DNA of 15,593 nucleotides, from assembly GCA_021299615.1 (NCBI GenBank), contig JAJTHC010000110.1, positions 1 through 15,593 of the forward strand, given 5' to 3'. The translations under genes were made by a program, and so were the position numbers. This document shows positions 1 through 6,318 of the stretch, piece by piece. The first letter of the stretch is position 1, and every line of letters begins with the position of its first letter. The stretch comes from Vampirovibrionales bacterium (GTDB taxonomy: Bacteria > Cyanobacteriota > Vampirovibrionia > Vampirovibrionales > JAJTHC01). The notes under the pieces are model-generated. The model saw nothing but the letters and a program-made list of their open reading frames with translations, ran no database searches and was not told the origin of the DNA.

Positions 1-155
1 AAGATGTGAAAACCAAGCACGACGGTCAACAGGGGCTGGTGAAAAGCCTTCAGAAGTTGGAAAAAATAGGGGTGAAGTCATCGGCGGTTTTACCGAAGGA
101 ACTGGCATCACTTGAAGACGACACCCCTGTATTGCTGGAAACGGTCGAAGTTTAG
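1..155 (+). CDS. C-terminal end of an unidentified protein (partial)
   Basis: An open frame enters from the left edge (first full codon at 3) and ends at TAG 153-155, giving the last 50 residues. The tail is charged and helix-forming, rich in Lys and Glu, and ends in LLETVEV. I do not recognise the family from this fragment. Its stop overlaps the stop of the convergent minus-strand gene by four bases (152-155). No terminator hairpin is visible at the junction. The frame has no internal stops and the other two frames are closed, so it is probably real, but no start is available to test it. Confidence 0.55.
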   Translation, partial: DVKTKHDGQQGLVKSLQKLEKIGVKSSAVLPKELASLEDDTPVLLETVEV

Positions 156-502
156 GCTTTGAAGGAGGCTAGTACAGCTTCTTTTTTACTTATGATTTCT
201 TGAGGGTTCATGCCTTCATGAATCCCATGAGAACTTAAAAGCTGAAGCATTGTAGGGTCGTTGATTGTCTCAAAAGGTGATTGATGATTACCATTAGGCA
301 ATAAACCTTTTTTTGTTGCGTATTCTTGCATTTTGACTAAAACACCAATAAGTTTCATTTTGCCCCAGTTTTGACGAAACTCTATTTCTTCGGTGGCTTG
401 TTTAGCTAGCGACTCCGCCCCCCCCCCAGATCGTTGGGCTTGAGGCTTGCTGGCTTGAGGACGAGACATCATCGGGGGTTGGATTCGTGTGTTTAGGTTC
501 AT
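152..502 (-). CDS. Small QRSG-motif protein with a G10 tract (116 aa, unknown)
   Basis: Unknown function. ATG at 502-500 is preceded by an AAAAAGGA ribosome binding site about 8 bases upstream. Residues 1-28 are Pro/Gln/Ser/Met-rich and probably disordered, containing SKPQAQRSGGG. The rest (about 30-116) is mostly helical, with an amphipathic stretch around FRQNWGKMKLIGVLVKMQEY and a Lys/Ala-rich end. There is no signal peptide or membrane segment. It is the second gene of a pair with the 98-aa gene upstream (36-base gap); both start MNL and share SKP...QRSG just before the folded part. Residues 26-29 are encoded by a run of ten G (418-427 on the plus strand as C). Gain or loss of one base there brings a stop within a few codons, so expression may be phase-variable. 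Its stop overlaps that of the convergent gene at the left edge. Confidence 0.7.
   Translation of the reverse strand: MNLNTRIQPPMMSRPQASKPQAQRSGGGAESLAKQATEEIEFRQNWGKMKLIGVLVKMQEYATKKGLLPNGNHQSPFETINDPTMLQLLSSHGIHEGMNPQEIISKKEAVLASFKA
418..427 (-). repeat. Homopolymer G10 tract inside a coding region
   Basis: Ten consecutive C on the plus strand read as ten G in the minus-strand 116-aa gene, coding Gly26-Gly28 and the first base of Ala29. It is the longest G/C homopolymer I see in the window; the next is C7 at 11996-12002. With nine G the frame stops at TAG four codons after the glycines; with eleven G it stops at TAA. Either change leaves only a peptide of about 32-34 residues. Confidence 0.85.
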
Positions 503-538
503 CGGAGGTTTCCTTTTTGTTTGGGGGACGGATTATAA

Positions 539-835
539 TTAAGATTTTACAGTTTTTAACTTCTCTAACATTTGTTGTTTGCTAGCACCAAAAATGTCTG
601 CTAAATTATCTATCTGGGACATGATTGCTTCATAAGCATCTTTATTATTCTTACAAAATTTAGAAGCTGTAAGCAAACCGTTTATTTGTGACGTAATTGC
701 TTTCACTTGCTCTTGTGTATGTTGCCCTGACCGCTGAAGCTGAGGCACTTTCAAGGCGGGCTTGCTCATATTCGGGATGCTCAACGTCGAACGTTGTGCC
801 ATCGCTGGCACAAACTGGGGTATCGTGAGGTTCAT
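539..835 (-). CDS. Small QRSG-motif protein (98 aa, unknown)
   Basis: Unknown function. The frame is open to a TTG at 904, but ATG 835-833 is the better start: an AAGAAGGA site lies about 7 bases before it, and it gives the same MNL opening as the downstream neighbour. Residues 1-38 are Pro/Met/Ser/Gln-rich and probably disordered, ending in SKPALKVPQLQRSGQ. Residues 40-98 look like three short helices with charged, coiled-coil-like character and a Lys-rich end (EKLKTVKS). There is no membrane segment and no Sec-type signal. It is the first gene of a two-gene minus-strand unit. A TTGACA promoter at 1033-1038 lies about 200 bases upstream, so the leader is long. The bodies of the two neighbours do not obviously align; only the N-terminal segment does. 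Confidence 0.72.
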   Translation of the reverse strand: MNLTIPQFVPAMAQRSTLSIPNMSKPALKVPQLQRSGQHTQEQVKAITSQINGLLTASKFCKNNKDAYEAIMSQIDNLADIFGASKQQMLEKLKTVKS

Positions 836-1010
836 GGGGGTATCCTTCTTGAAATCTACATTACAAAACACAAAAGAAACCATGTCCGCCACCCGATGCG
901 TCAAGCACAGCGATCTTCAATTAAAACCAAAAACGAAACCCATGATCCCTATGGCGTCTCATTGATTCGATTTACATTTATTTAAACAAAACACAATTTC
1001 AATATAAATA

Positions 1011-1038
1011 ACTCTAGCGTAATTTTTTAAATTGTCAA
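1011..1038 (-). promoter_or_regulatory. Sigma-70-type promoter for the QRSG gene pair
   Basis: On the minus strand a consensus TTGACA (1038-1033) is followed after 16 bases by TAGAGT (1016-1011). It would start transcription near 1004, giving a leader of about 170 bases before the ATG at 835. It lies back to back with the otsA promoter, only 12 bases separating the two -35 boxes. Confidence 0.6.
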
Positions 1039-1050
1039 GCTTTTTTTAAC

Positions 1051-1079
1051 TTGATCATTTTTTGCAAATCGCCTATAAT
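1051..1079 (+). promoter_or_regulatory. Sigma-70-type promoter of otsA
   Basis: TTGATC (1051-1056), a 17-base spacer, then a perfect TATAAT (1074-1079). Transcription would start near 1086, about 83 bases before the otsA ATG. The -10 box sits in the palindrome CTATAATATAG (1073-1083). Confidence 0.7.
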
Positions 1080-1168
1080 ATAGAGGACATTCAATAAAAA
1101 AAACAGACTAAAAAGTTGAACCTGTGTATACTAAAGATATTACGATTCAATAAAGGATTTAATGTCTC

Positions 1169-2635
1169 ATGGCTTCTACCAAAGAACGCATCGTCGTCGT
1201 TTCAAATAGAGAACCCTATTCCGTTAAATTAACCCTCGACGGCGTGGCTGTCCAAAAAAATGCAGGTGGTTTGGTTTCCGCTTTGGAACCTATGGTCAAG
1301 CAAAGCAACGGTTTATGGGTGTGTTGGGAAGGCGAAGCAGGCTCGAAAAGCCAGCTCTCTTCTGTGATTAACGGACTTTCACAATCTGAAGCCGAATCCT
1401 GCTTTCCTTTCGCTGTGCTACCTGTAGCGTTGACGGATGACGAAATTAATCACTATTATAACGGCTATGCGAACCGTGTCTTATGGCCTTTGTTCCATTA
1501 CTTGGTGAGCTATTGCGTTTTTTGGGACGAAAAAGCCTGGCCTAGCTATTACAGTGCCAATGAAAAATTTGCCGAAAAAGTCATTGCTCATAGCCAAAGC
1601 AACGACCTGATTTGGGTGCATGACTATCACCTCATGCTAGTGCCAAGCATGATTCGTGGGGAAAAGCATCACGCTCGCATTGGGTGGTTTTGCCATATTC
1701 CGTTTCCCAACTATGAGATTTATCGCCATTTGCCGAACCGCGTTGAGCTGATTCGTGGCGTTTTAGGCTCCGATTTGGTGGGCTTTCATGTGCCTTCTTA
1801 TGTGAACCACTTCCTAGAGTGTGTAGAACGTTGCTTGTTGGAAGAAGTCGTCGTCGACAGAAACACCAGCACTATTAGCTACGAAGGTCGCACAATTAAA
1901 GTTATCGCCTGCCCCATTAGTATTGACGCCGATCAATTCAACGCCCTAAGCTTGGGTGAAGACGTTTACGAAGATTCTCTCGCCCTTAAAAAAGCCTTTA
2001 ATGTAGAGTTTATGGGGCTTGGCGTCGATAGGCTCGATTACACCAAGGGCATCGTAGAACGCTTTAAAGCCATTGAGCTGTTCTTTGACAAGTATCCGCA
2101 ATACAAAACCAAAATGACCTTTGTACAAATCGGATCCCCTACTCGCACGGATGTCCCCATGTACAAAAAGCTCAAGGACGAAGTGGATCTCACGCTAGGG
2201 AGCATTAACAGTCGTTTGGCGGAAGGCTCATGGATGCCGATTCAGTATTTTTACCGCAAGTTTACGCATGAACAGCTCATGCCCTATTTCGCTGCCAGCG
2301 ATTTTTGCCTAATTACGCCTTTGCGAGACGGCATGAACTTGGTGGCTAAAGAATACTGCTTAACCTGCAAAGACGATTTAGGCGTCTTGATTTTGAGCGA
2401 AATGACGGGGGCTTCTGAAGAAATGACCGAGGCCGTTATGGTGAATCCTTACGATTTGGAATCCATGGCGGATGCCATTCATCAAGCCATTACCATGCCT
2501 GCTAGCGAACAGCGTCAACGCATGGGAGCCTTACGTGAACGCATTGAAGGCTTTACCGTTTTTGACTGGGTGGATCAATTTATAAAGGAGTTTCACGACC
2601 ATGAGCGTCTTAACCGTGAAGCCGTCCTTTCCTAA
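1169..2635 (+). CDS. otsA: Trehalose-6-phosphate synthase (GT20)
   Basis: Transfers glucose from UDP-glucose to glucose-6-phosphate, making trehalose-6-phosphate in the cytoplasm, the first step of the OtsAB route to the stress protectant trehalose. At 488 aa it is of normal length for family GT20. Visible motifs: VVSNREPY (Arg14, the phosphate-binding Arg of the family), NAGGL (31-35, donor-site glycine loop), WVHDYHL, GWFCHIPFP, and GVDRLDYTKG with Arg288 and Lys293 matching E. coli Arg262 and Lys267. LRDGMNLVAKEY follows, with Asp387 and Glu395 matching Asp361 and Glu369. ATG 1169 starts the conserved protein, but the AAAGGA at 1152-1157 is nearer to an out-of-frame ATG at 1162. The gene overlaps otsB by 35 bases, so the two are surely co-transcribed and probably translationally coupled. 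The window shows no feature that would regulate it beyond its own promoter. Confidence 0.96.
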   Translation: MASTKERIVVVSNREPYSVKLTLDGVAVQKNAGGLVSALEPMVKQSNGLWVCWEGEAGSKSQLSSVINGLSQSEAESCFPFAVLPVALTDDEINHYYNGYANRVLWPLFHYLVSYCVFWDEKAWPSYYSANEKFAEKVIAHSQSNDLIWVHDYHLMLVPSMIRGEKHHARIGWFCHIPFPNYEIYRHLPNRVELIRGVLGSDLVGFHVPSYVNHFLECVERCLLEEVVVDRNTSTISYEGRTIKVIACPISIDADQFNALSLGEDVYEDSLALKKAFNVEFMGLGVDRLDYTKGIVERFKAIELFFDKYPQYKTKMTFVQIGSPTRTDVPMYKKLKDEVDLTLGSINSRLAEGSWMPIQYFYRKFTHEQLMPYFAASDFCLITPLRDGMNLVAKEYCLTCKDDLGVLILSEMTGASEEMTEAVMVNPYDLESMADAIHQAITMPASEQRQRMGALRERIEGFTVFDWVDQFIKEFHDHERLNREAVLS

Positions 2636-3488
2636 TCACCTCATGGTCGAAACACTGATTCAAGAGCTTCAAGCAGGGCATCACTTGGCGATAATGCTGG
2701 ATTATGACGGCACACTCACGCCGATTGTCGCTCGTCCTGAAGATGCTCAGTTGGACGCTGAAGGCTTACAAACGCTGATCGATTTAGCCATACATCCGCA
2801 GATTCGCTTGGCATTAATTAGTGGTCGCTCCGTTGAACAATTGCAAGGCTTTATCAAGTCTATTTTGCCACAGCCGATTTTGCTCGCTGGTCTACACGGC
2901 GGGCAGGTTTGGGATGCTCAAAACAATCAATGCTTGGCGGAACCTGATGAAAACTTGGTGAACCTCAAAGCTCAATTTTTGCAGGACGTTTATGACCATA
3001 TCCTCACCAAATACGGCGAATTGCCCCAAGGCATTACCTTTGAAGAAAAGGGCTATTCCTTTGCCTTGCATTATCGTTTAGCTGATGATGCCGTTGGGCA
3101 GGATGTGCATCAGATTTTTCAAAATGCCTTTGATTTAGAGGCGACTATTCACAACGCCTTTCGTGTTCAAGCAGGGCATAGCGTGGTTGAAATTGTGCCA
3201 AAGCCCTTTAATAAAGGGGCAGGCGTTCGTTTTTGTGTCGATTATTGGCAGAAAACGCATCCAGAGACGCCGTTTTTTCCGCTTTTTGCTGGCGATGACA
3301 AAACCGATGAAGTGGGACTTAAAGCCGTTCTCGCACTAGGTGGAGCAGGCATTGCCGTCAATGTGGATCCGCAAGAGATGCTGGCACTTAGCCACCAAGA
3401 GCGTGATGCCTTGTGGGTCTTGCAGGATCCTGCCGAAATGCAGGGCGTTTTAAAGGCTTTGGTTCAAGCCTTATCACCACTATCTTAA
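2601..3488 (+). CDS. otsB: Trehalose-6-phosphate phosphatase (HAD)
   Basis: Removes phosphate from trehalose-6-phosphate to give trehalose, completing the OtsAB pathway. A 295-aa HAD-superfamily protein, within the usual range for OtsB. Motif I is LDYDGTLTP with nucleophile Asp34 and acid/base Asp36; motif II is ISGRS (Ser74); motif III is the Lys of PFNKGAG; motif IV is FAGDDKTDE with Asp232, Asp233 and Asp236 for Mg2+ binding. These match the trehalose-phosphatase subgroup, and the glutamate in TDE is typical. The start ATG 2601 lies inside the end of otsA, with AAAGGAG 2584-2590 ten bases upstream. purM follows 11 bases after the stop with its own ribosome binding site, so all three genes can share one transcript. 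Confidence 0.95.
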   Translation: MSVLTVKPSFPNHLMVETLIQELQAGHHLAIMLDYDGTLTPIVARPEDAQLDAEGLQTLIDLAIHPQIRLALISGRSVEQLQGFIKSILPQPILLAGLHGGQVWDAQNNQCLAEPDENLVNLKAQFLQDVYDHILTKYGELPQGITFEEKGYSFALHYRLADDAVGQDVHQIFQNAFDLEATIHNAFRVQAGHSVVEIVPKPFNKGAGVRFCVDYWQKTHPETPFFPLFAGDDKTDEVGLKAVLALGGAGIAVNVDPQEMLALSHQERDALWVLQDPAEMQGVLKALVQALSPLS

Positions 3489-3499
3489 AAGGAAACACC

Positions 3500-4627
3500 A
3501 TGACTGACGCTCAAGTAAAACCGCAAGCCAAACTCTCTTCGGATGAAGCGTATCGTCAAGCAGGGGTAGATCTCGAGCGTGCGAAAGATGTTGTTGAAAT
3601 TGCCAAAACAGCGACGCAAAAAAGCCAGCGTCCTGATATAACACTTGGAGGCATCGGCGGTTTTTCAGGCGCCTTTCGCATCCCCAAAGGGTATGAGTCG
3701 CCGATATTACTCGCCGCCACGGATGGCGTCGGCACCAAACTAGAATTGGCTCAACAGTTGGGCAAGCATGACGGCATTGGCATTGATTTAGTGGCGATGA
3801 GCGTGAATGATTTACTCACCCAAGGCGGAGAACCCTTGGTATTCCTCGATTATTTCGCCACGGACAAAATCCAATCTGATGTCCTTGCCACGATTTTAGA
3901 TAGCATCGCTCGTGGATGTGGGGAATCAAATTGTGCCTTAGTGGGCGGTGAAACGGCTGAAATGCCTGGATTTTACGCCAAAAATCAATACGACTTGGCA
4001 GGTTTTGCCGTGGGTGTCGTTGAAGAAGCGAAGCTCTTGCCTCGTCCTCAAACGATGCAAGCGGGTGATGTGTTGCTTGGTATTGCGTCTAGTGGTGCTC
4101 ATGCCAACGGCTATTCGCTTATTCGTAAGATTCTTAAAGATGCCCAGATCACAGAAGATGTTCCGCTAGAAAATAGTAACGCTTCCCTGTATGAAGCCTT
4201 GTTGGCTCCGACTCGTTTGTATGTGAAGCCCATTTTAGACTTGCTAAAATCGGAGTCTTCCGCCATAAAAGGTATGGTGCATGTCACAGGTGGTGGCTTT
4301 CAGGACAACATCCCCCGTATTTTGCCCGATCATCTCAAGGCGGTGGTGGATGTGTCGAGCTGGAGCCTGCCTCCTGTGTTTGCTTGGCTCGCCAAGCACG
4401 GCAACTTGGATGCCTTGACGATTTTGCATACCTTTAACGCAGGCATTGGCTTTGTTTTGTGTGTTTCGGCGGAAGAGGCGGATGCGGTTCAAGCTCGCCT
4501 TTCTTCGATTCTTGACGGTGAACAAGTTTATCGTTTGGGGACTTTAAACGAAAAAGGCTCTGATGAAGAGGCGATTGCTTTTCTCAATACTAATACGGAC
4601 GATACATGCCATTATTGGCGAGCATAG
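3500..4627 (+). CDS. purM: Phosphoribosylformylglycinamidine cyclo-ligase (AIR synthetase)
   Basis: Closes the imidazole ring of FGAM using ATP to give aminoimidazole ribonucleotide, the fifth step of purine synthesis. I chose ATG 3500, which has AAAAGGA seven bases upstream; the frame is open back to 3413, but that part lies in otsB. Family landmarks: GGIGGFSG, DGVGTK (75-80, ATP-binding region), DLVAMSVND, GGETAEMPGFY (149-159), SSGAHANGYS, and the strongly conserved HVTGGGFQDN. At 375 aa it exceeds the usual ~345. The excess is a short N-terminal extension and a non-family C-terminal tail of about 25 residues. The last 38 bases of that tail overlap the convergent gene, suggesting the original stop was lost. 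Its place after otsAB is probably operon convenience rather than a pathway link. Confidence 0.96.
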   Translation: MTDAQVKPQAKLSSDEAYRQAGVDLERAKDVVEIAKTATQKSQRPDITLGGIGGFSGAFRIPKGYESPILLAATDGVGTKLELAQQLGKHDGIGIDLVAMSVNDLLTQGGEPLVFLDYFATDKIQSDVLATILDSIARGCGESNCALVGGETAEMPGFYAKNQYDLAGFAVGVVEEAKLLPRPQTMQAGDVLLGIASSGAHANGYSLIRKILKDAQITEDVPLENSNASLYEALLAPTRLYVKPILDLLKSESSAIKGMVHVTGGGFQDNIPRILPDHLKAVVDVSSWSLPPVFAWLAKHGNLDALTILHTFNAGIGFVLCVSAEEADAVQARLSSILDGEQVYRLGTLNEKGSDEEAIAFLNTNTDDTCHYWRA

Positions 4628-5879
4628 CAGGATGAATCGCCTGTCCTCCTTGCTGTTGTGGAGCTCTGCCAGGTTGAAGCTGGTTCGCTTGGTTTTGAGC
4701 AATTAGAGCATCTATGCGTTTTTGTTCAGGCGATTTTTCTCGCATGGTTTGAAACGCCCACGTGCCTCCGCCAATGGCAAGCCCGCCTAGAATAGCCCCA
4801 AGCCCTCCTTTGGTAAGGACTTTTTGGAAGACCTCTGCCCAATCGATGTTATGTGGCATCTTAGCATTTTTCACCACCGTATTTAAGTCGGGTAAGTCAA
4901 TGGTGTTAGTTGCTTTTAGCAAATTGTCGATTTCTTCTGTGGAAAGGTTTAAGGCTTCGTGATTGGCTTGCTTTGCAGAAAGCTTCGCAATTTGATCCTT
5001 GAGTTTTTTGACTTCTTTTCGATAATCCGCATCTAAAAATGAGAATGCCTTTTTTTGCGACTTTACTTTAGCTAACTTTTCTTGCAAGGCTTCAAATTGT
5101 TGAGGGTTATACTTCTTTAAGTCCTCTAAATCATCTGGGCTTAAGTGAAGCCCCTCTCTACCTCGTCCTCTAGAAGGTACGACTTCTTTAAGCAGGTATT
5201 GACCTTTATTGTCGACTTCGTAGTGGGCTTGTATGCCGTCACTCACATCAACCGCCACAAGACTAGCCTTACCTGTGTTCGGATCGTACGCTTTAATGTG
5301 CATGCTTGTGTTGCCATTGGCGATGCGTCTTACTTGTAGCTCTTTGTCTTTACCTTGACCCAAAAGCCCTTTGCTTTTTTCAACAAAGCCTTGAGGTTTT
5401 TCTTCCAGATCTACCTGATAGGTGACATTGCCCACTTTGGAAACATGGGGTTTGCTTAAATCACTTTCTTGTGGAAGTACGGTTTCGGCTAAAGCAATAC
5501 CTGTTCCGATCGTGCCAAAACCGATCGTACCTAAAGCGGTATTGTTGACTACATTCATTTGTTTTTGCTGAGATTCACGCTGGGCTTGATACGCTTGCAT
5601 TTGTACAGGCGTCGGCGGAGGAGTCCCTTGTTGAGCTTGCATTTGCTGTTGTTGCTGTTGGTTTTGCCATTGTTGCACTTGTGGCTGTACTTGTGATTGT
5701 GTTGCTCCCTGATACGAATTGGCTTGATACGGGTTTTGAGATCCTTGCATAGGGACTGGTGCTTGGTACGCCTGTGACGCCTGTGGTGGAGATGGAACCG
5801 ATGCTTGTTGATTAACCGCTGGGTTCAAATACGTCGAAGGATCGACGGGGCGTTGTGGTAAATAATTGTTGGATGCCAT
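4590..5879 (-). CDS. Pro/Gln/Tyr-rich protein with two hydrophobic segments (429 aa, unknown)
   Basis: Not recognised. The layout has five parts. Residues 1-105 are a disordered Pro/Gln/Tyr/Ala-rich region with a six-Gln run at 74-79. A Gly/Ile/Leu-rich hydrophobic stretch at about 110-134 could be a membrane segment. Residues 145-235 look like a beta-rich domain of alternating hydrophobic strands. Residues 250-315 are charged helix, probably coiled coil. A Gly-rich segment at 358-378 has the pattern of a glycine-zipper membrane helix, and the tail is Gln-rich and ends MYRPY. There is no cleavable signal peptide. ATG 5879-5877 has AAGGA about 8 bases upstream; the same TTAAGGAC octamer recurs 20 bases further up. 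The layout suggests an envelope-associated or pore-like structural protein, which is inference. The 3' end overlaps purM by 38 bases. Confidence 0.8.
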   Translation of the reverse strand: MASNNYLPQRPVDPSTYLNPAVNQQASVPSPPQASQAYQAPVPMQGSQNPYQANSYQGATQSQVQPQVQQWQNQQQQQQMQAQQGTPPPTPVQMQAYQAQRESQQKQMNVVNNTALGTIGFGTIGTGIALAETVLPQESDLSKPHVSKVGNVTYQVDLEEKPQGFVEKSKGLLGQGKDKELQVRRIANGNTSMHIKAYDPNTGKASLVAVDVSDGIQAHYEVDNKGQYLLKEVVPSRGRGREGLHLSPDDLEDLKKYNPQQFEALQEKLAKVKSQKKAFSFLDADYRKEVKKLKDQIAKLSAKQANHEALNLSTEEIDNLLKATNTIDLPDLNTVVKNAKMPHNIDWAEVFQKVLTKGGLGAILGGLAIGGGTWAFQTMREKSPEQKRIDALIAQNQANQLQPGRAPQQQGGQAIHPAMLANNGMYRPY

Positions 5880-6216
5880 ATGATGTGTCCTTAAGTCTCT
5901 AAAATCGTCCTTAATGGCATGAAACCGATTTACGTCGTTTTTTGTGCTAGGAACATGTTCAAACAGGTAAAGCTCCCTAATATGATGTATCTATAATAAA
6001 GATCTGGTAAAAAAAACTTGCAAACAACATTTATGTGTTATTATATTCGTAAAGATTAAATGTATTGGGATGTTTTGAAAAGCCTTGTCTTACTTTTCGT
6101 CTGAAAAAGACCCTGTAATCACAAGCCATACCCTGTAAAATTTCCCGCTGAAGCAATCGTGTTTACTTTTGCTTAATACGATTTGAGATGATGTTTTCAT
6201 TTCGCTGAATGTCTCG

Positions 6217-6257
6217 TTTCAGAAGTAAGTAACGAATCTTTTCGTTTCTACTTGAAA
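6217..6257. repeat. Imperfect inverted repeat (hairpin)
   Basis: Fifteen base pairs in three blocks. TTTC (6217-6220) pairs with GAAA (6254-6257), AAGTA (6223-6227) with TACTT (6249-6253), and AACGAA (6231-6236) with TTCGTT (6241-6246). The loop is TCTT; small bulges separate the blocks. No T-run follows on either strand, so it is not an obvious terminator. It ends 30 bases before the TATAAT box of the Snf2-like gene, and could be an operator or a leader structure. Confidence 0.5.
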
Positions 6258-6286
6258 CACTTTGGTTTGGCACCTAAAAATACCTA

Positions 6287-6292
6287 TATAAT
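6287..6292 (+). promoter_or_regulatory. Putative -10 box of the Snf2-family gene
   Basis: A perfect TATAAT lies 26 bases before the ATG. No good -35 stands at 17 bases: TTGGTT (6262-6267) is 19 away and TTGGCA (6267-6272) only 14. The predicted transcript start near 6299 leaves a leader of about 20 bases, and the GAAGG at 6298-6302 would fall at the very 5' end. Confidence 0.45.
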
Positions 6293-6318
6293 CGCTTGAA
6301 GGTTAAATCCATTACTTT

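Larger units (their letters stand above)
836..1168. other. Divergent intergenic region, QRSG pair / otsA
   Basis: This 333-base AT-rich gap holds the long leader of the minus-strand QRSG pair (836 to about 1004), the two divergent promoters (1011-1079), and the roughly 80-base leader of otsA. I see no RNA gene, no convincing riboswitch fold and no further credible reading frame in it. Confidence 0.6.
5880..6318. other. Intergenic region with divergent promoters, hairpin and short direct repeats
   Basis: This 439-base gap separates two divergent genes. On the minus strand a weak promoter candidate is TATTAT (5998-5993) with TTGCAA (6023-6018) and a long 19-base spacer. The octamer GTCCTTAA occurs at 5887-5894 and 5907-5914; it is TTAAGGAC in the minus-strand leader. 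The 9-mer ACCCTGTAA occurs at 6110-6118 and 6130-6138, also 20 bases apart. An imperfect hairpin lies at 6217-6257. A TATAAT box (6287-6292) precedes the Snf2-like gene. I see no tRNA or small gene. Confidence 0.55.

Noticed and set aside
539..904. A longer version of the first QRSG protein starting at TTG 904
   Set aside because: ATG 835 has a good ribosome site and gives the MNL opening shared with the neighbour. The extra 23 residues come from the leader.
4244..4525. A 93-aa minus-strand frame
   Set aside because: It lies inside purM, whose motifs are clear on the plus strand in the same bases.
5640..5665. CAA/CAG triplet run in the Gln-rich protein as a possible microsatellite
   Set aside because: The codons are mixed and the run is in frame, so length changes would only add or remove Gln. 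It shows low complexity, not a phase-switch.
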